From Microbacteriaceae bacterium (GTDB lineage: Bacteria > Actinomycetota > Actinomycetes > Actinomycetales > Microbacteriaceae), in the NCBI GenBank assembly GCA_947486475.1, contig CANKTR010000021.1, positions 1 through 10,659 on the forward strand: a DNA stretch of 10,659 nt, in the 5' to 3' direction. The translations under genes and the position numbers were made by a program. Under the pieces are notes generated by a model. That model was given only the letters and a program-made list of their open reading frames with translations. It had not been told where the DNA came from and searched no databases. Below, one piece after another: positions 1 to 9,151 of the stretch (position 1 is its first letter; each line of letters begins with the position of its first letter).

Positions 1-590
1 CCGCCATAGGTTGGCTTGACACCGACCGTTCCGGTGAAGGCCGCTGGCTGGCGGATTGAACCGCCGGTGTCGGACCCGAGTGCGAGCGATGCCTGAAACG
101 CGCCAACCGCGGACGCTGAGCCACCGCCGGACCCGCCAGGGATACGCGTGCGATCCCACGAGTTGCGGGTGATGCCGTAGGCCGAGTGTTCGGTCGACGA
201 CCCCATCGCGAACTCGTCCATGTTTGTCTTGCCCAGAATCGGCAGTCGTGCGGCACGAAGCAATGCGACCGGCGTCGCGTCGTAGGGCGGAACCCATCCC
301 TCGAGGATTTTGGAACCCGCGGTCGACGGCATGTCGAGAGTACAGAGAACGTCTTTGACCGCGATGGGAACACCCGCGAGGGGACTCAGTTCGACGCCAC
401 CCGCACGGGCCGCATCGACCTCGTCCGCGATGGTGAGAGCCGTGTCGGACACGTGAAGGAACGCTCCGAGGTCGCCGTCGGTTTCAGCGATGCGATCGAG
501 GTGCGCCTGAGTGAGCTCAACGCTCGAAATCTGTCGCGATTGGAGAAGTTCGGATTGCTCGGCAGCACTGAGCCGGATGAGGTCGCTCAC
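1..590 (-). CDS. gatA: Asp/Glu-tRNA amidotransferase subunit A, 5' part (runs off the window)
   Basis: GatA is the amidase subunit of the GatCAB complex, which turns misacylated Glu-tRNA(Gln) and/or Asp-tRNA(Asn) into Gln-tRNA and Asn-tRNA in the cytoplasm, using ammonia from glutamine. The 196 complete codons visible cover roughly the first 40% of a usual GatA (about 490-510 residues); the gene is cut by the window edge, not broken. The amidase-signature triad is complete: Lys79 (in VPIAVKD), cis-Ser154 (in PGGSGGGS) and nucleophile Ser178 (in [10 protein letters not shown]), the same numbering as I recall for the Staphylococcus aureus enzyme. The start is GTG at 590-588, chosen because the N-terminus ([12 protein letters not shown]) matches the family and a strong GGAGG lies just upstream. 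GatC ends in the same bases (GTGA overlap), so the two are probably translationally coupled. gatB would normally follow beyond base 1. Confidence 0.97.
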   Translation of the reverse strand, partial: MSDLIRLSAAEQSELLQSRQISSVELTQAHLDRIAETDGDLGAFLHVSDTALTIADEVDAARAGGVELSPLAGVPIAVKDVLCTLDMPSTAGSKILEGWVPPYDATPVALLRAARLPILGKTNMDEFAMGSSTEHSAYGITRNSWDRTRIPGGSGGGSASAVGAFQASLALGSDTGGSIRQPAAFTGTVGVKPTYG

Positions 591-886
591 GCTTCCTCCC
601 CCAGAATCGCGGTGACGCGAAAACGCGAGCCGTCGTGGTCCGGGGCCCCCGTGAGCGCCTGCTCAACCGTCAGTTCGTCCGAGACGACGTCGTCGCGCCA
701 GACGTTCTCCATCGGAATCGGATGCGACGTCGCGGGGACATCCGGCGTCGCGACCTCGGTGACTTTCGCCACGGCATCGACAATCGCCGCGAGTTCACTC
801 GTCAAAGTAGTGACCTCGTCGGGGGTCAAGGCAATTCGGGCAAGGTTCGCCAAGTGGCGAACGGTGTCCTCGGTGATGTCAGACAT
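587..886 (-). CDS. gatC: Asp/Glu-tRNA amidotransferase subunit C
   Basis: GatC is the small structural subunit of the GatCAB tRNA-dependent amidotransferase; it wraps around the GatA-GatB interface and stabilises the complex. The 99-residue product has the usual family length. Its N-terminus ([20 protein letters not shown]) is the classic GatC helix, followed by a conserved TPDEV step, a central stretch ending in [14 protein letters not shown], and a tail with [23 protein letters not shown] and the F-x-V tail are family hallmarks. The start is ATG at 886-884 with GGAG four bases upstream. The stop TGA at 589-587 is shared with the gatA start in a GTGA overlap. In many actinobacteria ligA lies directly upstream on the same strand; here an opposite-strand lipoprotein gene lies between. 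Confidence 0.96.
   Translation of the reverse strand: MSDITEDTVRHLANLARIALTPDEVTTLTSELAAIVDAVAKVTEVATPDVPATSHPIPMENVWRDDVVSDELTVEQALTGAPDHDGSRFRVTAILGEEA
595..599 (-). promoter_or_regulatory. Shine-Dalgarno sequence of gatA
   Basis: The minus strand reads GGAGG, then four bases, then the GTG start of gatA. It lies inside the last codons of gatC. This is the best ribosome-binding site in the window and settles the GTG start, since no ATG lies nearby in frame. Confidence 0.75.
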
Positions 887-974
887 GGTTCTCCGTGCGT
901 CGGGAATACCCCAATCCTACCCAGAGCGGTCAGGCCCAATCGTGGAAACGACGTAACGGGTTGACAATAGATGC
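887..974. promoter_or_regulatory. Divergent intergenic region between gatC and the META lipoprotein gene
   Basis: These 88 bases separate two genes that read outward, so both promoters should lie here. For gatC the best -10 candidate is TAGGAT on the minus strand (plus positions 914-919), which would leave a leader of roughly 20 bases; its -35 (GATTGG/CGATTG near 936-942) is weak. For the lipoprotein gene, GACAAT at 963-968 lies six bases before the ATG. TTGACA at 961-966 matches a -35 hexamer perfectly but has no room for a -10 before the start, so it is probably chance. No clear operator was seen. Confidence 0.35.
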
Positions 975-3604
<2,630 letters not shown>

Positions 3605-3606
3605 CT

Positions 3607-3622
3607 AGGAGCGCGAGCTCCT
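3607..3622 (-). repeat. Perfect 6-bp inverted repeat in the ligA leader
   Basis: The plus strand reads AGGAGC, GCGA, GCTCCT; the minus-strand transcript would fold as a 6-bp hairpin with a UCGC loop. It fills most of the 43 bases between the FKBP stop and the ligA GTG and ends 11 bases before that start. There is no T-run, so it is a poor intrinsic terminator. The AGGAG arm resembles a Shine-Dalgarno sequence but is 22 bases from the GTG. It could be an attenuating or RNA-stabilising hairpin between the two cistrons, or chance. Confidence 0.5.
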
Positions 3623-3638
3623 GAACCTCGAGAACGAG

Positions 3639-4577
3639 TTACTGGACGCCGAGGATGTCGACCACAAACAGAATCGTGTCCCCACCCTTAATGAGTTCAC
3701 CCGAGCCGGCATCGCCGTAACCGAGATCACTCGGGATGATGACGACAACACGCGAGCCGATTTTCTGGCCGACGAGCGCGTCACGGAAGCCCGCAATGAC
3801 CTCGGCGGTGCTGAAGGTTGCGGGCGATCCGCGGTCGAAGCTCGAGTCGAACACCGCTCCGGTGTTCCAGTTGACGCCCTCGTAGTTGACGACGACGGTG
3901 GCGCCCTCGGCGACGACGTCGCCCGCGCCTTGAATCAGGGTCGAGATTGCGTATTCGGTTGGAACCGCACCTTCGGGAATCGTCACCGTGGGGTTGCCGT
4001 CCGTGAACGTTACGTCGGGGAAGCCCTCGAGCGGTGCGACGGGTTCACCCGTTGCTTCGGCGAGAGGCTCGGCACCGATGCCGGTGACGTCGATGACGAA
4101 GACCAACGTGTCCTCAGGCCCCAGACCGGCTTGAGCCGCTTGGTCTCCGAATCCCTCGGCATTCGGGATAACCGCGACGATCCGAGTTCCGACAGTCGTG
4201 CAGGCAAGGGCCTTCGAGAGCCCCGCGAACGACGTCGCCGCCGTGTCAATGGGGTATGACAGTTCGCTGCCCTCGGTGTATTCCGACTTTTCGATTTCCT
4301 CGCCAGTGGTCCCGTTGTAGAGGGTGTAGTTCATCTTTACGGAGTCGCCATCCGCGGCGGCTTCGCCGGTGCCGGCGATGACGACCGAGCGTTCCGTCGT
4401 GGTTGCCGTGAGATTGCCGTCGATCGTCAGTGCCGGTGCGGCCCCGAATTCGCCTTCGACCTTTACCGCCGAGGACGCCGGTCCCGAGGGGATGCAGTTG
4501 TCACCACCCGCGGTTGAACAGCCCGCCACAGAGAGAGCGAGGAGGGACAGAGTGAGAGCGGACGCGATGCGCAACAT
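3639..4577 (-). CDS. Tandem FKBP-type peptidyl-prolyl isomerase lipoprotein
   Basis: A predicted exported lipoprotein of 312 residues with two FKBP folds, likely catalysing proline cis-trans isomerisation of proteins outside the membrane. The signal peptide (MLRIASALTLSLLALSVAGC) ends in lipobox VAGC with Cys20. Domain 1 (about 76-167) lacks the usual F-D pair (EEIEKSEY instead) and has GFGD in place of GYGD, so it looks catalytically weak or dead. Domain 2 (about 223-312) keeps most FKBP12 pocket residues: Tyr232, the FDSSFDR motif (243-249), Phe255, Val260-Ile261, GYGD (286-289) and the closing ILFVVDIL strand; the pocket Trp is replaced by Phe264. Cys28 and Cys126 could form a disulfide. 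The start is ATG 4577-4575 with AAAGG six bases upstream. It lies between osmC and ligA on the same strand, with no sign of functional linkage. Confidence 0.93.
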   Translation of the reverse strand: MLRIASALTLSLLALSVAGCSTAGGDNCIPSGPASSAVKVEGEFGAAPALTIDGNLTATTTERSVVIAGTGEAAADGDSVKMNYTLYNGTTGEEIEKSEYTEGSELSYPIDTAATSFAGLSKALACTTVGTRIVAVIPNAEGFGDQAAQAGLGPEDTLVFVIDVTGIGAEPLAEATGEPVAPLEGFPDVTFTDGNPTVTIPEGAVPTEYAISTLIQGAGDVVAEGATVVVNYEGVNWNTGAVFDSSFDRGSPATFSTAEVIAGFRDALVGQKIGSRVVVIIPSDLGYGDAGSGELIKGGDTILFVVDILGVQ

Positions 4578-4601
4578 GGTGGGCCTTTGACGTTATGGGA
4601 G

Positions 4602-4616
4602 TGCGCCAATCGCGCA
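4602..4616. repeat. Short inverted repeat between osmC and the FKBP gene
   Basis: TGCGC, CAATC, GCGCA: a perfect 5-bp stem with a 5-base loop, in the 47 bases between the osmC stop and the FKBP start. GGG about five bases outside one arm and CCC outside the other could extend it imperfectly. No T-run follows on either strand, so terminator activity is doubtful; a regulator site for the FKBP gene is equally possible. Confidence 0.35.
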
Positions 4617-4624
4617 TATGCCCT

Positions 4625-5095
4625 CTAGTTTATGGTCGCGTCGGGCAGAACCGTGACGGATTCGATGAGAATCGGAAAGTTGACCGAGGCGCGCATCACG
4701 CACATCTCTTTCGCCTCGTTGTGCAGCCGTTCAACATCGGCTTCGCTCGCTGTGGTGGTGATCGTCGGACGCAAGGTCACAGTCGTCATAGCCCCTTTGC
4801 CACCTTGATACGCCATGGTCCCACGGGTTTCGTCGGCGTAATCCTCGATGTCGGCCCCGGATTGGTGGGCGGCATACAGGAACGACAGCATGTGGCACTG
4901 CGCGATCGCGGCCATCAGAAGTTCTTCCGGATTCCACAGCCGAACGTCACCGCCGAAACCCTCCGCGGCGGACGCGACGAGCGCCGCGTGTTGGTCGGCC
5001 GTGAGGATGGACTCGTGGGAGTAGTCGCCCCCGATTTCTCGCGAGGACGGATATGTTTTTCGCCAACGGAGGCGGATTTCAAAGTCGTGTTTCAT
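4625..5095 (-). CDS. OsmC-family protein, probable thiol peroxidase
   Basis: OsmC/Ohr proteins are cytoplasmic homodimers that reduce organic hydroperoxides with a pair of cysteines. Of the 156 residues, the family core is WNPEELLMAAIAQCHMLSFL at 54-73, with the conserved Glu58 and the peroxidatic Cys67, followed by the long helix and, near the end, Cys132 in EMCVMRASVNFPI, the resolving position. The RGTMAYQG strand and the SEADVERLHNEA helix also fit. Both active-site cysteines are present, so the protein should be active, but the sequence resembles the broader OsmC group rather than classical Ohr, so the substrate and symbol stay open. The start is ATG 5095-5093 with only a weak upstream GAGAAA. 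It is divergent from gabT across 48 bases and is followed by the FKBP gene after 47 bases, possibly co-transcribed. Confidence 0.9.
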   Translation of the reverse strand: MKHDFEIRLRWRKTYPSSREIGGDYSHESILTADQHAALVASAAEGFGGDVRLWNPEELLMAAIAQCHMLSFLYAAHQSGADIEDYADETRGTMAYQGGKGAMTTVTLRPTITTTASEADVERLHNEAKEMCVMRASVNFPILIESVTVLPDATIN

Positions 5096-5106
5096 GTTCG
5101 TTTCTC

Positions 5107-5112
5107 AGTTTA
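5107..5112 (-). promoter_or_regulatory. Candidate -10 hexamer for osmC
   Basis: The minus strand reads TAAACT, which fits TANNNT. It sits 11 bases before the osmC ATG, so transcription would begin only a few bases ahead of the start codon. No good -35 was found at 16-18 bases (CGTACT at 5130-5135 is the best). Confidence 0.3.
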
Positions 5113-5131
5113 AGTTCCGACAACAACGGAG

Positions 5132-5137
5132 TACGCT
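5132..5137 (+). promoter_or_regulatory. Candidate -10 hexamer for gabT, leaderless geometry
   Basis: TACGCT fits TANNNT and is followed by exactly six bases before the gabT ATG. In actinobacteria this spacing is typical of promoters whose transcript starts at the A of ATG. GGAG at 5128-5131 is 12 bases from the ATG, too far for a normal Shine-Dalgarno, which supports the idea. The -35 (TTAAGT near 5110-5115) is weak. Confidence 0.35.
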
Positions 5138-5143
5138 ATCGGT

Positions 5144-6475
5144 ATGAACAGCGTAACCACGGATGTGACGCAAGAACGTCGCCTCGTCACCGAAATTCCC
5201 GGACCGAAATCACTCGCCCTTCACGAGCGCCGCAACAAAGTTGTTTCCGTCGGGGTTTCCGCCGCCTTCCCGGTCTACATTGACCGCGCCAAGGGAGCCA
5301 TCCTGGTGGACGTCGATGGCAACCAGATCGTCGATCTCGGGGGCGGTATCGGAGTCAATACCATCGGTCATTCCAATGATGCGGTGACCGAGGCTGCCTA
5401 CGAGCAGTCGCAGCGATTCACGCACACCTTTTTTGGGGTCAACGGATACGAGTCGTACATTCGCCTCTGCGAATTGCTCGCCCAGCACACCCCGGGCGAC
5501 TTTGCCAAAAAGTCGGTTCTGCTCAACTCGGGCGCCGAGGCCGTCGAAAACGCGGTCAAGATTGCCCGCAAATACACCGGTCGCCCCGGCGTCGGTGTTC
5601 TCGACCACGGGTACCACGGCCGCACCAACCTCACGATGTCGATGAACTTCAAGGTGATGCCGTACGGGCTCGGGTTTGGACCTTTCGCCGGCGATGTTCA
5701 CCACGCTCCGAATTCCTACCCGTTCCACGACAAGTTGTCGGGGGCTGAGGCTGCAGCTCGCACCATCTCGTGGCTCGACAAGCGCGCCGGCGCAACCGAT
5801 TTGGCCTGCCTCGTGGTCGAGCCGATCCAGGGCGAGGGCGGATTCATCGTCCCCGCCGAGGGATATCTTCCCGCGCTCCAGAAGTGGTGTAACGACAACG
5901 GAATTGTCTATGTTTCGGACGAGGTCCAGTCGGGTATCGTGCGTACCGGTGCGTATTACGCCTCCGAGCACTTCGGTGTCGTCCCCGATCTAGTGACCAC
6001 CGCAAAGGGCGTCGGTGGCGGATACGTCATCTCGGCAGTCACCGGTCGCGCGGAAATCATGGACGCGAGCCACGTCGGTGGCCTCGGCGGAACGTTCGGT
6101 GGAAACCCGATGTCGGCCGCAGCCGCTGTACAAGTTTTTGACGAGATCGAAAAACACGACCTCCTCGGTGAAGCCCAGCGAGTCGGCCGAGTCCTCGGTG
6201 GTGCACTTCGCGAGTTGCAGAAAAAGCACAACATCATCGGCGACGTCCGCGGAATCGGCGCGATGCAGGCCATCGAGTTCACCGAGCCCGGAACCGACAC
6301 ACCCCTCACGGATGTCGTCCCTTTCATCACCTCCTACGCGATCAAAAAGGGTCTGCTTCTCTTGTCGGCCGGGACCTACGCGAACGTCCTGCGTTTCCTT
6401 CCCGCCGTCGTCACGAGCGACGAGCTTCTGCTCGACGCCGTGGCCATCATCGACGAAGCCCTGTCCGCTCGATAA
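5144..6475 (+). CDS. gabT: 4-aminobutyrate--2-oxoglutarate aminotransferase
   Basis: A PLP-dependent class-III aminotransferase of 443 residues, predicted to move the amino group of GABA to 2-oxoglutarate, giving succinate semialdehyde and glutamate in the cytoplasm. Family features in order: ERRLVTEIPGPKS at the N-terminus, typical of actinobacterial GabT; NSGAEAVENAVKIARKYTGR (128-147), which binds the PLP phosphate; DHGYHGRTNLTM; EPIQGEGG with Glu226; VSDEVQSG with the PLP-ring Asp259; and TTAKGVGGG with Schiff-base Lys288. Asp and Lys are 29 residues apart, as in E. coli GabT (239 and 268). The start is ATG 5144; no good ribosome-binding site is visible. The stop TAA shares its last base with the next gene's ATG (TAATG). 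No succinate-semialdehyde dehydrogenase lies in the window. A related omega-amino acid or putrescine-pathway substrate cannot be excluded. Confidence 0.93.
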   Translation: MNSVTTDVTQERRLVTEIPGPKSLALHERRNKVVSVGVSAAFPVYIDRAKGAILVDVDGNQIVDLGGGIGVNTIGHSNDAVTEAAYEQSQRFTHTFFGVNGYESYIRLCELLAQHTPGDFAKKSVLLNSGAEAVENAVKIARKYTGRPGVGVLDHGYHGRTNLTMSMNFKVMPYGLGFGPFAGDVHHAPNSYPFHDKLSGAEAAARTISWLDKRAGATDLACLVVEPIQGEGGFIVPAEGYLPALQKWCNDNGIVYVSDEVQSGIVRTGAYYASEHFGVVPDLVTTAKGVGGGYVISAVTGRAEIMDASHVGGLGGTFGGNPMSAAAAVQVFDEIEKHDLLGEAQRVGRVLGGALRELQKKHNIIGDVRGIGAMQAIEFTEPGTDTPLTDVVPFITSYAIKKGLLLLSAGTYANVLRFLPAVVTSDELLLDAVAIIDEALSAR

Positions 6476-7437
6476 TGTCCCCGCTCACGGTTGAGGGGTG
6501 CGTCGAACTCACCGCCCTCGACCGAAACGGATTGATTGAATCCCGCCACATCGGTGTGTTCGTCGTCATCGATCGGGACGGTTCCGTCATCGAATCGGGT
6601 GGCGACATTGACGCCACCATCTTCCCCCGTTCGACCATCAAGCCGTTCCAGGCGATCGCCGCTCTTCGAGCCGGGGCCGAACTCGCCGGGGTTGAACTGG
6701 TTCTTGCGAGCGCGAGTCACTGCGGGTCACAACGACACACGGACGCCGTCGCGGCCGTGTTGGCCGGAGACAATCTAGGCGCGGACGACCTGGGATGCCC
6801 GCCCGACTGGCCTCTGGGATACAACGAAAAGGCCGAGCGAATTGCCCTCAACCAGGGGCCCCAGCGCATCACGATGAATTGTTCGGGGAAACACGCCGCT
6901 TTTTTGCGGGCGTGCGTCGCCAACGGTTGGGACACCGCGACCTATCTCGAACCGAACCATCCGCTGCAGACACTCATTCGCGCGGTGGTGGAGGAATTCA
7001 CGGGGACGACCGAACTGTGGCCGGCCGTCGATGGGTGCGGCGCGCCACTGTTCGGGATGAGCCTCCGCGCGCTGGGCATGGGCATCGCTCGGGTGACGGA
7101 CGGTCATGACCCGGACGCCGGCCGGTTGGTCGACGCGATTCGCGGCAACGCGTGGGCGCTCGACGGAGTGGGTCGCGACAACACGCGCGTGATCGACGCA
7201 ACCGATGCGATTGCCAAAATTGGCGCGGAAGGCGTTCTCATCATTTCCCGCGACGGTGTCGCGGTTGCCATCAAGTGTCTCGACGGCTCGCAGCGCGGCA
7301 ACACCGCCGTCGCGGTGACCCTGTTGGCCCGCCACGGAGTAATCGACCGCACTGTCGCGGAATCCCTGATCGACGAACTCGTCTCGCCGGTGACGGGAGG
7401 GTCCGAGATTGTCGGTCGCCTCACCGTCTCGGTCTAA
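6475..7437 (+). CDS. L-asparaginase, Rhizobium etli type (PF06089 family)
   Basis: Predicted to hydrolyse asparagine to aspartate and ammonia in the cytoplasm; there is no signal peptide. The 320-residue product belongs to the asparaginase class typified by Rhizobium etli ReAII/ReAV, unrelated to E. coli AnsA/AnsB. Visible motifs: PRSTIKPFQA with Ser53 and Lys56 (an SxxK pair); SASHCGSQRHTD (79-90); MNCSGKHAAFL with Cys136 and Lys139; DGCGAP with Asp186 and Cys188; and AIKCLDGSQRGN with Lys267. In ReAV, as I recall, the equivalents of Cys136, Lys139 and Cys188 bind zinc, and the Ser/Lys pairs act in catalysis; all are kept here. The ATG overlaps the gabT stop (TAATG), so translation is probably coupled and the two act in one operon. 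Its stop interlocks with that of the convergent permease gene. Given the setting, another amide substrate is possible. Confidence 0.88.
   Translation: MSPLTVEGCVELTALDRNGLIESRHIGVFVVIDRDGSVIESGGDIDATIFPRSTIKPFQAIAALRAGAELAGVELVLASASHCGSQRHTDAVAAVLAGDNLGADDLGCPPDWPLGYNEKAERIALNQGPQRITMNCSGKHAAFLRACVANGWDTATYLEPNHPLQTLIRAVVEEFTGTTELWPAVDGCGAPLFGMSLRALGMGIARVTDGHDPDAGRLVDAIRGNAWALDGVGRDNTRVIDATDAIAKIGAEGVLIISRDGVAVAIKCLDGSQRGNTAVAVTLLARHGVIDRTVAESLIDELVSPVTGGSEIVGRLTVSV
7434..7437. other. Interlocked stop codons of convergent genes (CTAA), second case
   Basis: The asparaginase gene ends with TAA at 7435-7437 and the minus-strand permease gene ends with TAG at 7436-7434, read from the same four bases CTAA. 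No terminator hairpin separates the operons. The arrangement is base-for-base the same as at 1385-1388 between unrelated genes. Confidence 0.95.
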
Positions 7438-8228
7438 GCCGCGAGCGACAACTTTCGTCGGCGAATCTCCCCGCCCACCTGCGTGATCAGAACCAGCAGA
7501 ATCGCCAGGATGAAGACGGCTGATGCCAGCACGTTGGCCTCGGCGGGGATTCCCCTGGCGGCCGCCGTGTAAATAAAGGACGGCAAGGTGTTGACGGATC
7601 CGCGGTTGAAGTTCGTGATGATGAAATCGTCAAACGAGAGGGCGAACGCGAGCAATGCCGCGGCCGCAATTCCGGGCAAGAGCAAAGGGAAGGTGATTTT
7701 CCACCACACCTGCGAGGGGCGGGCGTACAGGTCGCGACCGGCCTCTTCGAGGCGCGGATCGATGCCGGCGACGCGCGCACGCACGGTGACAACGACGAAG
7801 GAAATGCAGAACATGATGTGGGCCAGGATGACGGTGAGCATCCCCTTAGGCATACCGGCACTGAGGAACTGTGCCGCGAGACCAGCACCGAGGACGACCT
7901 CGGGGGTAGCCATCGGCATGAACAGCAACAGTGTGGTCGCCGCTCGCCCCTTGAATTTGTAACGCACGAGGGCGATGGCGATTGCGGTCCCGAGGGCCGT
8001 CGCAACAATCGTCGAGGTGACCGCGATGAGGATCGAGTTGCCGAAGGCTTCGCAGACCCCCTGCGCGTCGCACACGTTGAGCCAGTTGTTCAGTGTGAAA
8101 CCGTTCCAGATGATGTTGGTTCGGTTCGAATCGTTGAACGAGAACAGGATGGTGTACACGATGGGAACCATCAAGTAGATGAGGGCGAGGATGCCGTAAA
8201 GCGGCAACAAAAGTTTCCCGAGTTTCAC
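7434..8228 (-). CDS. potC: Polyamine-type ABC transporter permease (PotC/YdcV-like)
   Basis: One of two membrane subunits of a spermidine/putrescine-class importer. The 264 residues have about six hydrophobic segments: roughly 8-30, 64-87, 99-121, 127-149, 183-203 and 232-252. The cytoplasmic EAA loop that docks on the ATPase is clear: EEAGRDLYARPSQVWWKI (161-178) followed by FPLLLPG. FALSFDDFIITNF after the EAA loop is characteristic of PotC-type permeases. Cys53 and Cys59 lie in the first extracytoplasmic loop (CDAQGVC) and could form a disulfide. The start is GTG 8228-8226, inside the stop of the upstream permease (GTGA overlap), so translation is coupled. Position and type support potC, but polyamine specificity rests on the binding protein, so related amines remain possible. 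Confidence 0.88.
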   Translation of the reverse strand: MKLGKLLLPLYGILALIYLMVPIVYTILFSFNDSNRTNIIWNGFTLNNWLNVCDAQGVCEAFGNSILIAVTSTIVATALGTAIAIALVRYKFKGRAATTLLLFMPMATPEVVLGAGLAAQFLSAGMPKGMLTVILAHIMFCISFVVVTVRARVAGIDPRLEEAGRDLYARPSQVWWKITFPLLLPGIAAAALLAFALSFDDFIITNFNRGSVNTLPSFIYTAAARGIPAEANVLASAVFILAILLVLITQVGGEIRRRKLSLAA

Positions 8229-9145
8229 AGCAGGTCGTCCGTTCCACTCTTGTACACGTAGGCCGAGACGAGGACGAGAATCGCCGCCATCAAAATCAGC
8301 GACATGCTCGCGGCGTGCGGATAGTTCTGGAGGACAAGGAAGTTCGCCTCGATGACGTTACCCACCATCGTGGTAGAGGTACTCCCGAGGAAGTTCGCAC
8401 TGGCGTTCACGTAATCGCCCGCCGCGGGAATGAACGTCAACAGTGTCCCCGAGATGATTCCGGGCATCGTCAGCGGCACCGTGATTTTCCGGAACGACGT
8501 GAACGGCCCCGCATAGAGGTCGGTCCCCGCTTCGAGCAAACGCAGGTCGAGGCGCTCGATGCTCGCGTACAGGGGCAGCGTCATGAACGGGATGAAGTTG
8601 TACGCCAAACCGAAAATCACGCTGATGGACGTGCCGGTGATAAACGCATCCTCGGGAATGATGGCGAGTGCCTTCATGGTCCCCACGATGAAGCCTTCGT
8701 CCGCCAACAGTTGTTTCCATGCCACCGTCCGCAGCAGGAACGAGATGAAGAACGGCGCAATGACGAGCACCAGCGCCAACGATTGCCACAACGGGTACGG
8801 GCGGAGGCGGACCCCGATGAAGTAGGCGAGCGGGTACCCGATGGCGAGGGCAATAAGGGTGGCCGTGGCCGCGTAGAAGAACGACCGAAGCGAGTGATCG
8901 CCGTACATCGAGAGGACTTCGGCGTAGTTTTCCCAGCGGAACGAGTTCACGTATTCGCCGATGAACGCCCCGGGAGGAGCGGTTTGGAACGAGGTGATGA
9001 CGAGTGAAATCAGTGGGGTGATGAAGAACAGACCGAGATACACCAACCCGGGCAACAGCAAGAACCAGACCACGCGGCTCTTCTTTTGGACGGCGGGCTC
9101 GGCGGACACTCCCGAGGGTCCGTGGCCGAATGCGGTGAGGCTCAT
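8225..9145 (-). CDS. potB: Polyamine-type ABC transporter permease (PotB/YdcU-like)
   Basis: The second membrane subunit of the importer. The 306 residues begin with a polar cytoplasmic tail of about 24 residues, then six hydrophobic segments near 25-52, 88-112, 120-141, 172-192, 226-245 and 279-298. The EAA loop reads LLEAGTDLYAGPFTSFRKI (203-221) followed by VPLTMPGI. The long first extracytoplasmic stretch (about 53-87) and the AAGDYVNASANFLGS region after the EAA loop are typical of PotB/PotH proteins, whose loop usually reads G(D/E)-(Y/F)-(V/I). The start is ATG 9145-9143, six bases after the stop of the ATPase gene, with no clear Shine-Dalgarno, so translation probably depends on ribosomes finishing potA. 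The stop overlaps the start of potC. Confidence 0.9.
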   Translation of the reverse strand: MSLTAFGHGPSGVSAEPAVQKKSRVVWFLLLPGLVYLGLFFITPLISLVITSFQTAPPGAFIGEYVNSFRWENYAEVLSMYGDHSLRSFFYAATATLIALAIGYPLAYFIGVRLRPYPLWQSLALVLVIAPFFISFLLRTVAWKQLLADEGFIVGTMKALAIIPEDAFITGTSISVIFGLAYNFIPFMTLPLYASIERLDLRLLEAGTDLYAGPFTSFRKITVPLTMPGIISGTLLTFIPAAGDYVNASANFLGSTSTTMVGNVIEANFLVLQNYPHAASMSLILMAAILVLVSAYVYKSGTDDLL

Positions 9146-9151
9146 GGTTCG

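Noticed and set aside
186..956. Long plus-strand open frame of 256 codons opposite gatA and gatC
   Set aside because: It is antisense to two clearly recognised genes. Its product is rich in Arg, Ser and Thr, shows no family motif, and its frame is kept open only by GC-rich codon use on the other strand.
961..966. Perfect -35 hexamer TTGACA
   Set aside because: A matching -10 would fall inside the META gene, after its only possible start. On present evidence it is a chance match.
971..973. ATG four bases ahead of the META lipoprotein start
   Set aside because: It opens a different frame that gives an Arg/His-rich product with no signal peptide, while the ATG at 975 gives a clean lipobox and META domain.
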